Below, one piece after another: positions 15,795 to 25,112 of a DNA stretch of 64,000 nt. The DNA comes from Paenibacillus lutimineralis. Lineage in GTDB: Bacteria > Bacillota > Bacilli > Paenibacillales > Paenibacillaceae. The stretch is from the NCBI RefSeq assembly GCF_003991425.1, contig NZ_CP034346.1:5881501-5945500 (forward strand). The letters are read 5' to 3'. Below the pieces are notes generated by a model. It was not told the origin of the DNA and made no database searches. It saw only the letters and a list, made by a program, of their open reading frames with translations. The translations under genes were made by a program, and so were the position numbers. How positions within the stretch are numbered: position 1 is the stretch's first letter; each line of letters opens with the position of its first letter.

Positions 15795-17837
15795 CTATGC
15801 ATGTAGGAAACCTTTTTTGTGGGCTATGGTATTCATAGAACGGATTTGGCGCACCGCTCCACGCTGCGACCGGGTCCATTCCGGTGAGGCGAACCAGACC
15901 CTTCCTGCCGGATCATCCTTGGATCTGCCAGCCCGACCTGCCATCTGAACGAGCGAGGCTTCATCGAATAGATCGCTGTCCGCATCCAAAATAAAGACAT
16001 CACTTTTCGGTACAGTAACCCCCCGTTCCAAAATCGTAGTAGTGACTAACACACGTGTCTTAGTTGCCCGGAAGTCTAGCACCTTCTCCGCACGTAATTC
16101 ATCCTGTGATGACGTACCTTCAACCGATATGCTCGAGAAACGTCTTCTTAGAAGTCCAGTCAAAGGCTCAATATGCCGGATCCGGGACACGAATATGAAA
16201 ATCTGTGCCCCCCGTTGAATCGATTGTTCTAGTGAAGCAGCTAGAGAAGAGGGAAGAGATCGTCGGCGAAGACAGCCCTCTACCGATTCGATTCGGATCC
16301 GGCGCGGCACGGGCAGCGGATGGCCATGGAACCGTGCTGGAACTTTGGCATGCTCCAATTTTCCTTGACGAACCTCCCGCTGCATTTGTGCTGGTGGAGT
16401 GGCCGATAAGAAGATGAAACGTCCTGTGCCTTTGCACGATTCCTTTGCGGCAAAGGCAAGCATCGGATCATTGTGATAAGGGAATGCATCCAGTTCATCG
16501 ATGATGACGAGATCAAATGCATGGTAGAAGCGCATGAGCTGATGCGTTGTAGCTAGAATGAGTCTGGCCTCTTCCCACCGCTGCGTGCTTCCACCGTAGA
16601 GAACGGCGATCTTCTCCTCTGGAAAGGCTTTGCTAATTCGCGGAGCCAGTTCCAATACGACGTCCCGTCGCGGTGTAGCTACAAGCACTTTGCCGCCAGT
16701 GCTCAGTGTGTAGTGAATGAGCGGGAATATCATCTCGGTCTTGCCCGCTCCGGTCACGGCCCAGAGCAGGAAGCGAGGAAGCGAGCGTTCCCTGCTCTGT
16801 AACAGGCGGCCTGGACGCTGTGCATAGCGAGGGGCCGGTTCGGCTGGCGCCACCTGCGGCTGCGCCAGGAACTGCAGCGCGGCGGAGGCCGCATCGCGCT
16901 GCGCAGGGCTCAGCCCCCACCGGTCCAGCAGGGACCCGGTGAGGGGCGCTCCCGTGCCGCCCGCCGGAGGCGGCACGGCTTCAGCGCTGCCGCGCAGCAG
17001 CAGCGCACAAGACCGGCTGCGCCCCAAAGCGAGGCAGGCCTCGCAATAGGCGCAGCCGCTGGACCCGCACGACCCACAGGGCGTGCGGGAATGTACTTCG
17101 CTGCCGCAGCGCCGGCAGCGATACCGGGCCCGCAGCCGTGCCAGCGGGCCCCACAAGCCGCGGGCGGCGACAGCCGCCACGCCCGCGGTGAGCAGCACGA
17201 GCCCTTGCAGGTGCGCGTGCTGAACGGCGGAGCGCCATGCCGGGACAAGCTCCGGCAAGCGCTCCGCCAGAAGCTGCTGCAGCTCCGCCTCCAGCAGCGA
17301 ACGCCCCTCCAGCGCGGCTGTAATGCGCCGCGCCATCACATCTACCGCCTCCCTCCACATCGCTTCCGAACCATGCATCTCCTCGTATCTTTCCCTTTGA
17401 TACTGCTCCAGTACCATCTCGCCATATAAGGTCAGGCCTTCCCGTCTCGTCCACAGCACACCGCCAGACCTTAACCCTAACAAATTCTCCTCAGCGTGAT
17501 ATCCACTCACTCCCCCTTGTCTTTCCTGCTCAAGCTCCCTTTTAAGAGCTCCACGTATGTACTCATGCCATCCCTTCAACTTCCAACCATCCATCTCCAG
17601 CTTTGCCTGGAATGAATCGCGAAGCTGCACTGCCCAGCCAAGGGGCATCACCGCAGATAAGAGGACCATCGTAGAGCATCTCTCGACCTGATGTCCCTCT
17701 CTAAAACCATTCCTGCCAGTCTTCTCTATAAGCCATCCCCTCTCTTCCAGACACCAGCCTAGATCCGTACCAATATCGAGACTAATCATTAACTTCCATA
17801 CCTGTTCTAGCCTAACCGCATATACAGCGACCTTCAT
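15795..17837 (-). CDS. comFA: Competence helicase ComFA
   Basis: About 680 residues, longer than Bacillus subtilis ComFA (about 460) because of a long variable N terminus. A Cys-rich zinc finger (CRRCG, CGSCG, CAYCEAC) lies near residues 240-275. The DEAD-type helicase core follows, with Walker A TGAGKTEM, DELDA as the Walker B box, FLSATPP as motif III and AGRAGR as motif VI. ComFA powers single-strand DNA uptake at the membrane. Start at 17837 since AAGGAGG is 8 nt upstream. The stretch encoding residues about 170-360 is very GC-rich and low in complexity compared with its surroundings. Confidence 0.93.
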   Translation of the reverse strand: MKVAVYAVRLEQVWKLMISLDIGTDLGWCLEERGWLIEKTGRNGFREGHQVERCSTMVLLSAVMPLGWAVQLRDSFQAKLEMDGWKLKGWHEYIRGALKRELEQERQGGVSGYHAEENLLGLRSGGVLWTRREGLTLYGEMVLEQYQRERYEEMHGSEAMWREAVDVMARRITAALEGRSLLEAELQQLLAERLPELVPAWRSAVQHAHLQGLVLLTAGVAAVAARGLWGPLARLRARYRCRRCGSEVHSRTPCGSCGSSGCAYCEACLALGRSRSCALLLRGSAEAVPPPAGGTGAPLTGSLLDRWGLSPAQRDAASAALQFLAQPQVAPAEPAPRYAQRPGRLLQSRERSLPRFLLWAVTGAGKTEMIFPLIHYTLSTGGKVLVATPRRDVVLELAPRISKAFPEEKIAVLYGGSTQRWEEARLILATTHQLMRFYHAFDLVIIDELDAFPYHNDPMLAFAAKESCKGTGRFIFLSATPPAQMQREVRQGKLEHAKVPARFHGHPLPVPRRIRIESVEGCLRRRSLPSSLAASLEQSIQRGAQIFIFVSRIRHIEPLTGLLRRRFSSISVEGTSSQDELRAEKVLDFRATKTRVLVTTTILERGVTVPKSDVFILDADSDLFDEASLVQMAGRAGRSKDDPAGRVWFASPEWTRSQRGAVRQIRSMNTIAHKKGFLHA

Positions 17838-17918
17838 CGCCTGTCCCTCCTTCAAAAGTTTACTTTTCTACCTAGCCCTTTTTGCTCCAGATCTCACAAG
17901 GCAAAGATAAATAGTTTC

Positions 17919-18102
17919 CGTTGTATGCATAAATACACCTATTCGAAGACATTTGTGCTAAACCGAAAATTTAGCTGCATACGCGCAACTATTTCCTCAC
18001 TTTTCTCTTACTAGCGGCCCAAATCCAGCAAATAACTGTATATTGGCATCTATCCGCCTAAAATCCAGATAAGCCTAAAATAGCTGCAACTAAGCACTTA
18101 TA
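17919..18102. repeat. Four-unit palindromic intergenic repeat, copy B
   Basis: Units at 17919-17944, 17970-17994, 18031-18055 and 18077-18102; starts 51, 61 and 46 nt apart. Unit by unit it matches copy D: ATGCATAAATACACCTATT here and ATGCTTAAATACAACTATT there, and GCAACTATTT, CTATCC and AAGCACTTAT are shared in the later units. The 490-nt gap upstream of comFA holds this element and the terminator at 18211. Confidence 0.7.
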
Positions 18103-18210
18103 TGGCCGGCAGCCATCCAAGCATGCCCCAGGTGCACAGGGAGAAATGCGCACGATGCACAAACACGGCCTCTAACAATTGCAATAACACCTCCCTCCAT
18201 TAATCAACAC

Positions 18211-18254
18211 AAAAAAGCACACTCTCCCGGCTTAAGCCATGAAAGAGTGTGCTT
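18211..18254 (-). terminator. Rho-independent terminator of the 18330-18767 gene
   Basis: AAGCACACTCT pairs perfectly with AGAGTGTGCTT; six T follow on the minus strand. It lies about 75 nt behind the stop codon. Confidence 0.88.
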
Positions 18255-18329
18255 CACACTTTAAAAACGTTATATTCCGTTATTATGCGAAAACCGCCGG
18301 AATCATGATTTCTGACGGATGTCATCTGG

Positions 18330-18767
18330 TCACACCTGAACATATGGTATTTTATTCGCCTCCCCAGGCGAACGAAGATCGATATAGAATCGATGCTCTG
18401 CCTCGTCCTGCTGCTCTTCCGCAGACAGCATATACAGCTTCATATCCTCTTCACTCACTGCTGCGAGGCGGGTAAGCTTCAGCTCCATCCCATTCTGATG
18501 GCCGAGCCGCTCTGCGATCGCTAGCGTATTGTCCTCCGATTCCTCGTCTAGGACAGTCACCTTCACCACATTACCGCGCCACTGTCCATACCAAGACAGA
18601 GCCCTTAAATACCACTCCATTTGCTGTTCATGATTGTGGGTCACCAGAACATAATGCATCCGCTTATGAGTCCCGGGCTGCATACGTAAATATTGTCCGT
18701 GTACCAAATGCACCATCGCCGCCGCAAAACCGTAACTGAACAGAATCCAACCCATATATGGAAACAT
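18330..18767 (-). CDS. Small single-pass membrane protein of unknown function
   Basis: About 145 residues. A hydrophobic segment at residues 5-22 (GWILFSYGFAAAMVHLVHG) is followed by a cytoplasmic domain with VLVTHNHEQQMEWYL and VTVLDEESEDNTLAIAERL. That segment resembles the first strands of a GT-A glycosyltransferase or a nucleotide-binding fold, but the protein is too short for a full enzyme. Start at 18767: GGGAGGTG lies before the ATG; the upstream in-frame 53 codons have no support. Function not recognised. Single gene with its own terminator. Confidence 0.7.
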   Translation of the reverse strand: MFPYMGWILFSYGFAAAMVHLVHGQYLRMQPGTHKRMHYVLVTHNHEQQMEWYLRALSWYGQWRGNVVKVTVLDEESEDNTLAIAERLGHQNGMELKLTRLAAVSEEDMKLYMLSAEEQQDEAEHRFYIDLRSPGEANKIPYVQV

Positions 18768-19073
18768 GGACTCACCTCCCTGTTGAGGTCGCTCAGACCG
18801 CTCACCCTCATCGGGAGGACGGTTCGAACTCTCGCTTATACCGACAATATATGCCGCTTTCAGGAGGTCGGTTACTGGGCTCATGTGAAATGGACAGATT
18901 ATACAAAATAGAAATCTATCACGCAATGATATGTACCCAACTTTACCTATGCAAAATATCCAAAAGGCTATGAACTCGCCTCTCTTTTCAATTTAATGAA
19001 TATAATGGAAGGCTAGGGCAACAAAAAAAGCCAGTCGCTCCCATCACTGCCAATGCTCATACATCAGCAGTAA

Positions 19074-19802
19074 TTAAAGAGTAACCCATCCGAACTTGAT
19101 CGCATTAATAACCGCTTGTGTACGATCATCAACATCCATTTTTTGCAGAATGCTGCTCACATGGTTCTTTACCGTTTTCTCACTAATGAACAAATGCTCG
19201 CCAATCGTCTTATTGCTACGGCCCTCAGCCATTAGCCTCAGTACCTCGGCTTCTCTGCGTGTCAAAGGATTGTTATCACCGGCAACGAACTTAACTCCGG
19301 CCTCTCGTATCGCATTATCCTCCGAGATCGCACCTGTCTCGCTCAAATATTCCATCCGTCGTAGCTGTTGAATCAGCTTGCCTGTTACCTTTGGATGAAT
19401 AAAGGCGTTGCCTTCGGCAACAGTACGAATCGCATTGATCAGCGACTCTGCCTCCATATCCTTCAACAAATAACCTGTCGCACCTTTGCGCAGGGTCTCA
19501 AATACGTAGCTCTCGTCATCATGAATCGATAGTATAATAACCTTCACTTCCGGTAAAGCCTCACGAAGCTCAGCTGTCGCATCGACTCCATTTAATATCG
19601 GCATGTTAATATCCATAAGCACGATTTCCGGTTCATAAAGACGACAGCTCTCTAGCACCTGAGAACCGTCACTGCACTCACCAATTACTTCGATATCCTC
19701 TTCCATATTTAATATCCGTTTCAATCCCTCACGAAACAATTGGTGATCATCAGCTAAGAGGACCTTTATTGCCTGCCCATCAGTTACATTGTGATTATCC
19801 AT
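19074..19802 (-). CDS. degU: Two-component response regulator DegU
   Basis: 242 residues. Receiver domain with LLADDHQLFREGL and VLMDINMPILNG, whose Asp (about residue 63) accepts phosphate; LuxR/NarL-type helix-turn-helix at LTRREAEVLRLMAEGRSNK and FISEKTVKNHVSSIL. DegU controls exoenzymes, competence, motility and biofilm genes. It overlaps degS by 8 nt. A T-rich hairpin-like stretch at about 19026-19066 may end transcription. Confidence 0.95.
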   Translation of the reverse strand: MDNHNVTDGQAIKVLLADDHQLFREGLKRILNMEEDIEVIGECSDGSQVLESCRLYEPEIVLMDINMPILNGVDATAELREALPEVKVIILSIHDDESYVFETLRKGATGYLLKDMEAESLINAIRTVAEGNAFIHPKVTGKLIQQLRRMEYLSETGAISEDNAIREAGVKFVAGDNNPLTRREAEVLRLMAEGRSNKTIGEHLFISEKTVKNHVSSILQKMDVDDRTQAVINAIKFGWVTL

Positions 19803-20976
19803 CTAGGTTCTCCTTTCCCTTATCTGTGTTTGTCGGAATGTGGATAATAATTTTCGTTCCCATATTTTCCGTTGATTCAATGTCCATTCTGCCTTCCAAG
19901 AGTTCTACCCGTTCCCTCATGCCAATCAGCCCGAAGTGGGTATGTCCCTTCGTCTCTTGCTCCAGTTGATCTACTCTGAAACCGAGACCATTGTCTTGTA
20001 CAACGATTTTGACGAGCTGCGCTTGGTAAGTAATCTCCACGCCGACGAAGGTCGGACATGCATGCTTAGCCGCATTGGTCAGAGCCTCCTGGATCAGTCG
20101 GAAAATCGCCGCCTCCATAGGAGAGGTCATCCGCTGTTCCTTGCCCTTCGTCTCAAAGGTAGCTCTGATCTTCGTTCTCTCTTCAAAATCATGTACATAC
20201 TTCCGCACAGCCGGTATTAATCCCAGATCATCCAGGGCCATCGGACGTAAATTGAAAATGACCTTCCGCATCTCTTCCAAGCTAAAGCGGACTTGTCTTT
20301 TCAAATCTATTATTTCGTCCTGTACCATCTTAAATTCCTGCTTTGCGAGCATTCTTTCTACAATTTCCGTCCTAAGAACTAAATTGGCAAGTAGTTGCGC
20401 AGGCCCATCATGAATTTCTCGGGAGATGCGTTTGCGCTCTTCTTCCTGTGCCAAAATGATCTTAAGGCCTAACATCTGGCGGTTTTTGGCCGATTCAAGG
20501 ATTCTTGTCACTTGACCAAGCTCACCGGACAGGTACTCAAGAACTACGCCCATTTGCGCACTTACTGTTTCTGCGCGCTCTACTGATTTCTCTACACCGC
20601 GCACTCTTTTTTGCAGCTCATCGCGACGGGCCTTGAGATACATTTCTTTTTCCCGGTAGATTAATAGGTCCAGTTGAAGCTGTGTAGCCTTCTCATAGGC
20701 CTGCTTGATATCCTCTTCATTATACCGCACAAAATCCCGGCTGACTTCCGTCAGCCGGATGCGGGATCTGCGATAATTAATCTCGAGCTGGTCCACCTTC
20801 TCCACGGTCTCCGCGGTTTCCTTCATGACCTGTTGTAGCTCATTGTTCAGCGTCCTTAGCTCATCACGCGCAGATTCTAGTATTTCCAGGATTTGAATTT
20901 TACTATTCTCCATAACGCCCACGGCGTTCTTAATAACGCGATCAATCGCATCAGCCTGATCTTGATAATCCGCCAC
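19795..20976 (-). CDS. degS: Sensor histidine kinase DegS
   Basis: 393 residues, cytoplasmic, no membrane segment. A long coiled-coil sensor region (residues 1-185) precedes the HisKA_3 phosphoacceptor motif EERKRISREIHDGPAQLL near residue 190; the HATPase part ends with DNGLGF and GLIGMRERVELLEG. GTG start with GGAG upstream. DegS phosphorylates DegU, encoded directly behind it with an 8-nt overlap. The two-gene operon is standard for Bacillales. Confidence 0.95.
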   Translation of the reverse strand: MADYQDQADAIDRVIKNAVGVMENSKIQILEILESARDELRTLNNELQQVMKETAETVEKVDQLEINYRRSRIRLTEVSRDFVRYNEEDIKQAYEKATQLQLDLLIYREKEMYLKARRDELQKRVRGVEKSVERAETVSAQMGVVLEYLSGELGQVTRILESAKNRQMLGLKIILAQEEERKRISREIHDGPAQLLANLVLRTEIVERMLAKQEFKMVQDEIIDLKRQVRFSLEEMRKVIFNLRPMALDDLGLIPAVRKYVHDFEERTKIRATFETKGKEQRMTSPMEAAIFRLIQEALTNAAKHACPTFVGVEITYQAQLVKIVVQDNGLGFRVDQLEQETKGHTHFGLIGMRERVELLEGRMDIESTENMGTKIIIHIPTNTDKGKENLDG

Positions 20977-21023
20977 TTAGACCTACTCCATTTCCAAAAA
21001 ACCGTCTATTACCAATCATCATA

Positions 21024-23765
21024 TCATGATTCTAGGGTGATGGATTTGGTTTTCTTGTCCCATTTTACTATGATCCCTAGCTGTTCTGATACTAGACGAA
21101 GAGGGACCAGAGTCCTACTATCCACGATAATAGGTGATACATCTGCCTGTTTCTTGGAGCCGTTAAGAATGAATTCCTTCTTGTTTACAGTAAGCTCAAG
21201 TACTGTCGTTTCCCGAGTTACGGTAATTTTCTTAGCGGTATTATTCCAGGTCGCGCTGCCGCCAAAAGAGTCAAGCACATATTTAACCGGAATATATGTC
21301 GTATTATTCTTCAGCAATGGAGCAACATCCATATTCTTCTTCTGTCCATTGACGAGCATCGTCTTCTGACCAATGGTCATCACTGCATTGGCGCTAGGCA
21401 AACTTGTGCCGCCTCCATCCGTAGCCGGAGCAGTGAAACGAATATTGTCAAAGGATACGCTGCCCGTAAGCGCACGCTCATCCTGGCCCTCTTCAAGATT
21501 CACAACATAGAGCCGTTTGAGCTTGGCCGGATATTTCATGGCGCTTGCCGTCAGATCAACCGTAAGCGTTCTCCAGCCTGTGAAATCAATCTGCTTGGTC
21601 AAATCGACATAGACGCTCTTGCCGTCCGCATCTACGAACTCAGCGCGCAGCCAATTCAAGCTGGAATCACCCAGGACGTCGATCGTCATCTTAGTTGAAT
21701 CCTTCGGAATTTCTTTGCCCGTTGTACCATTCAGCTGGGCGTAGCCAAATTTATTGCCTACCCCGCCAGTCAGGTCATAGTCAAGCTTCAGGACCTTCGA
21801 ATTTGCTCGATCGTCCGTCCCTTGCACCACTGCCACAGTTCCTTTCACTTCAGCTGGCAAGCCTGTGAATGATACCGGATAAGAGGTATTCTCAAAATTC
21901 TCCCAGATTTGCTCGGATGATGTAGTAAATACGATTGGCGTTCCACTGAAGCCATCATATTTAGGAGTCGCATAGCCCACCTTCGTACCCGCATTTACGG
22001 ATTGCACGGAAAGTACGCCATCCTTCACGCTGGCCTTCATGCCGGTCATTTCCCATTTCACCGCTTCTGCCGGAACCGTTACAGTACTGCCGTTCTTCAG
22101 CGTAGCCGTTACCGCCACACTAACCGAAGTTCCCGCCTCAAGCGGTGCAGAGGAGATTCCTGCACTCAAGCTATCCAGATCGCTGCCGCCAAGAACGGTA
22201 ACATTCATGCTATTCTTGGCATCTCCGCTTACAGCGGTAATTTGCGATTTGCCGGATTTAACGGCTTTGAAGCCATCACCCGTCCAGGTTACATTCCCGT
22301 TATCCGACTTCCAGCTCGCTTGAATTCCTGAAGCATCGACCGGGTTGTAGTAAGTATCGTAGCCTTTCAAGCTATAGGAAGCAGTCTGCCCAATCAATAA
22401 AGTGGACGGGCCGCTAACCTTCAGTCCCTTCAGCGTTCCTTGTGGAGCCGTCGAGAATACGCCAAGGCCATTCGCTACGGCACGTTGTCCCGCCGATCCA
22501 TTCGAGGTTGTAAAGGTCAGTGTAGTCGAAGTCTCCGCAAGCGGACGTGTCGCCATCGTTGTCGAACCACCGCCGTCAAGATTCAGACCTTTCCAGACAC
22601 CAATGCTGGTCATGAACTTCTGCAGTTCTGACAGCGTCAAGCCGCTGCTGTTATTGTTCTTCTCCGCCGTAATGATGTACGCTGTTTTTCCATCCTTCGA
22701 GTAGCCCACTGCAGTTCTCGCTACTGCACTGCTGCCGCTAATCGAAGTCGTCGGGCGGGTAAACTGTGAAGCCTTCCCTTGATCGACCAGCAAAGTATGA
22801 CCACCGATCATCATTTTAAGATTAGCCGGGTTGATCTCTTGACCACTAGCCAGAGAACGAAGCTCGTAATTGGTATCAATCTGCTGCCCAACGGATAGGT
22901 GACTGGCAATATAATCCGCTGCTTGTCCATGAGCACGCAAAATATACCCATCCGCAGGCACGGGTCCTGGAATCGCTGATTTCACAGAAATCTGTTGAAC
23001 GATACCGTTTAGAACCAATACCTCTGTAGGTGTCGTAGAACTATCTGCAGGACGCGTCTCTGACTTCCACGCGCTGGTGTAGATATACATTTTATTCACA
23101 TGGCTGTAACCTTTATCCGGTTCCGTCCGATAAGCCTCCTGATTGATACCGGAAAGCGGGAAGGTCGATCCATCTGCAGCAAACACCGTTCCATTAAACT
23201 CGAATCTATCAATCATTGGTGTCCCGTCATTCGTTACAGCAAACGCATACATCCCCTCCAGCTGAGAAGGGCTCGTTACTACTGTTCCCTGAGACACCGC
23301 TCCGCCCATTGCCACGCCTTGTCCGCTCATTGGGAAGAAGTCGCCATTAACCCCAGCCACGGCACCCGTGTCATTCGTCATGCCTTGGACCGTCTGTCTA
23401 GTCGTTAATTGCCCCCCCTTGCCCGTCATAACATCTAGTTGTACATATGGATTGGTTAGATCGACTTCAATCACATCGGTCAACACTTTGACTTGCTTGC
23501 CCGAGCGTGTCGTCGTATATTGATATTTTACGAGTCTGGCACCCGATGTAATAATGTCATCACTCAACTTAACTGTCTGTTCCGCCGCCGCATGAGCGGT
23601 TGAAGCATTCCCGCTAAATGGTCCCAAGCTTACTACAGGCTGGATCCATATCAGTCCGGCCATCGTTACCAGCATCAGCTTTTTCCCATGATTCGCTGCC
23701 ATGCGTACCCACTTGTTCTCTTTTTCCGCCGTCCCTTGTCCAGTTACCTCTCTTCTGACTACCAT
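21024..23765 (-). CDS. Exported phosphodiester glycosidase (NAGPA domain) with copper-amine-oxidase-N repeats
   Basis: 913 residues. A signal peptide follows a charged N terminus (KKLMLVTMAGLIWIQPVVSL, cleavage near AHAAAEQ). The phosphodiester glycosidase domain spans about residues 95-440, with VNGDFF, VARTAVGYSKDGK and NLDGGGSTTM. A bacterial Ig-like part follows (DASGIQASWKSDNG), then a carbohydrate-binding-like module, and two C-terminal Cu_amine_oxidN1-like repeats (VNGQKKNMDVAPLL and LNGSKKQADVSPIIVDSRTL). It probably removes a terminal phosphodiester-linked sugar in wall polymers or extracellular glycans. The start is uncertain: the first ATG has only a weak ribosome binding site. Monocistronic, upstream of degS and on the same strand. 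Confidence 0.82.
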   Translation of the reverse strand: MVVRREVTGQGTAEKENKWVRMAANHGKKLMLVTMAGLIWIQPVVSLGPFSGNASTAHAAAEQTVKLSDDIITSGARLVKYQYTTTRSGKQVKVLTDVIEVDLTNPYVQLDVMTGKGGQLTTRQTVQGMTNDTGAVAGVNGDFFPMSGQGVAMGGAVSQGTVVTSPSQLEGMYAFAVTNDGTPMIDRFEFNGTVFAADGSTFPLSGINQEAYRTEPDKGYSHVNKMYIYTSAWKSETRPADSSTTPTEVLVLNGIVQQISVKSAIPGPVPADGYILRAHGQAADYIASHLSVGQQIDTNYELRSLASGQEINPANLKMMIGGHTLLVDQGKASQFTRPTTSISGSSAVARTAVGYSKDGKTAYIITAEKNNNSSGLTLSELQKFMTSIGVWKGLNLDGGGSTTMATRPLAETSTTLTFTTSNGSAGQRAVANGLGVFSTAPQGTLKGLKVSGPSTLLIGQTASYSLKGYDTYYNPVDASGIQASWKSDNGNVTWTGDGFKAVKSGKSQITAVSGDAKNSMNVTVLGGSDLDSLSAGISSAPLEAGTSVSVAVTATLKNGSTVTVPAEAVKWEMTGMKASVKDGVLSVQSVNAGTKVGYATPKYDGFSGTPIVFTTSSEQIWENFENTSYPVSFTGLPAEVKGTVAVVQGTDDRANSKVLKLDYDLTGGVGNKFGYAQLNGTTGKEIPKDSTKMTIDVLGDSSLNWLRAEFVDADGKSVYVDLTKQIDFTGWRTLTVDLTASAMKYPAKLKRLYVVNLEEGQDERALTGSVSFDNIRFTAPATDGGGTSLPSANAVMTIGQKTMLVNGQKKNMDVAPLLKNNTTYIPVKYVLDSFGGSATWNNTAKKITVTRETTVLELTVNKKEFILNGSKKQADVSPIIVDSRTLVPLRLVSEQLGIIVKWDKKTKSITLES

Positions 23766-23974
23766 GAAATTTGCTACTCTCCCATCTTTTATACAATAAT
23801 CATTTCATCTATCTCTCTCACAACAATCTATTACACTATTAATAGACTACATTTCTCCAGAAAAGTTACGAAAAAGTAGTAATTTTGTTGGGAAAGAGGA
23901 GTCTTGGGGTGGAGTTAAAGAGAATTTGGGGAGAAGACCCCTTTTTCTAACTAATCGCTAGCCTACTTTGGAGA

Positions 23975-24160
23975 GTAAATAGAAAAGTTACACCTAATTT
24001 GCGGGGGACTCGCATTTAAAGAGAATTAGTTGTAAAAAGTACAATTAAATTTGTTGGTTTGCCTCAAACCCGATTGTTCGGATAATTTAGCTGTAGAAAA
24101 CACACCTATTCCATACCTTTTCTGATTAATGAGAATCTAGTTGTACAAAATACAATTAAT
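23975..24160. repeat. Four-unit palindromic intergenic repeat, copy C
   Basis: Units at 23975-24000, 24022-24050, 24082-24111 and 24132-24160; starts 47, 60 and 50 nt apart. The cleanest units are TTAGTTGTA/TACAATTAA around AAAAG and CTAGTTGTA/TACAATTAAT around CAAAA. The spacing order (short, 60, longer) matches the inverted copy A. The rest of the gap 23766-24370 holds the promoter and leader of the next gene. Confidence 0.65.
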
Positions 24161-24226
24161 GAGCATTCTTCTTCTCATCTTGTCCTCTCACCTAGAGTTT
24201 GTTCCCATTCCAAACACTTCTCTCAT

Positions 24227-24255
24227 TTGGAAAAGAATTCATAAGCTAATAGAAT
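24227..24255 (+). promoter_or_regulatory. Probable sigma-A promoter of the PD-(D/E)XK gene
   Basis: TTGGAA, exactly 17 nt, TAGAAT on the plus strand. It predicts a leader of about 105 nt that contains the hairpin at 24288-24326. Confidence 0.5.
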
Positions 24256-24287
24256 AGGAGTAAATTTACATAACTAATGTGACGTAG

Positions 24288-24326
24288 AACGTCCCTCCAT
24301 TTTCTTATGATGGTTGGGACGTTTTT
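24288..24326 (+). terminator. Attenuator-like terminator hairpin in the leader of the 24370 gene
   Basis: AACGTCCC pairs with GGGACGTT, with CCAT/ATGG as inner pairs, followed by six T. No plus-strand gene lies upstream, and a promoter stands just before it, so it probably lowers or conditions transcription of the downstream gene. Confidence 0.7.
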
Positions 24327-24369
24327 TGGTTCCGGGCTAATTCTCAGCAATAATAAGGAGGTAATTAGA

Positions 24370-25041
24370 ATGAAATTCGAAGCAGCACATCAAGCTTTCA
24401 TCAATAAGCATGCAGAACAACGCACTGGTGAGCGTCGAGGCAGGCTTCTTCGCGGACATGGGCATGGGGAAACTCTATTTCTCAAAAATATCTGGTGGCC
24501 TCTTTATGGTCACTTCGAAAATTTGCACCCGGAATATGAAGTCCTTGATTGGCGTAGGAGGTCCTACTTTGGTGATTTTGTATATTTACCCAAAGGCCTG
24601 AAGTTAATTATAGAGATTAAAGGTTACGGGCCCCATGTACAAGATATGGATAGGCAAAAATATTGTGATGAACTCAACCGCGAGCTCTTCCTACAAATCG
24701 CAGGGTTTCGGGTAATCTCTTTTGCGTATGATGATATCGCCCATCGCCCTGAGCAGTGTATCTGGCTGCTGCGTATGCTGCTCAGTAGATACCATCCTTC
24801 ACATAAAAGTACCAATCTGTTATCACTTTCAGAACAGGAAATCATTCAATTTGCTATTTCAAGAACAAAGCCTATTCGTCCAGCAGACGTTATCCAACAC
24901 TTGGACATTAATTACCGTACCGCTATCAATGTCCTGAGATCTCTTGTCGATCAAGGTAAGCTTCAGGCTGTCTATTCAGGTAATGGAACAAGAATCCGCT
25001 ATTATAAGTTAAGTGAACGGTTGGAATTCTACGAATTATGA
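24370..25041 (+). CDS. PD-(D/E)XK-nuclease-like protein with C-terminal winged helix
   Basis: 223 residues from the ATG at 24370, which has AAGGAGG 8 nt upstream; the longer frame from 24307 begins inside a terminator hairpin and is rejected. The central region has FGDFVYLP, then LIIEIKGYG about 8 residues later, which fits the D...E-x-K active site of the DUF559/VSR-like restriction-endonuclease fold. The last 60 residues (EIIQFAISRTKPIRPADVIQ, INYRTAINVLRSLVDQGKL) form a winged helix. It could bind and cut or process DNA. This is the only clear plus-strand gene in the window and has no evident partner. Confidence 0.75.
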   Translation: MKFEAAHQAFINKHAEQRTGERRGRLLRGHGHGETLFLKNIWWPLYGHFENLHPEYEVLDWRRRSYFGDFVYLPKGLKLIIEIKGYGPHVQDMDRQKYCDELNRELFLQIAGFRVISFAYDDIAHRPEQCIWLLRMLLSRYHPSHKSTNLLSLSEQEIIQFAISRTKPIRPADVIQHLDINYRTAINVLRSLVDQGKLQAVYSGNGTRIRYYKLSERLEFYEL

Positions 25042-25112
25042 AATGAAGACCTATATATGCTTCCTCATCACTAGACCATAGGGTCATAGAGCAAACCATC
25101 AACTATCTTTAG

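Noticed and set aside
16168..17454. Several long frames on both strands inside comFA
   Set aside because: They are produced by the GC-rich composition; the comFA frame carries the helicase motifs and zinc finger.
19026..19066. Terminator behind degU
   Set aside because: Seven T are present, but the preceding stem has a mismatch and only about four good pairs, so it was not listed as a feature.
24307..24369. N-terminal extension of the PD-(D/E)XK-like protein
   Set aside because: The upstream ATG lies in the terminator hairpin, and AAGGAGG fixes the start at 24370.
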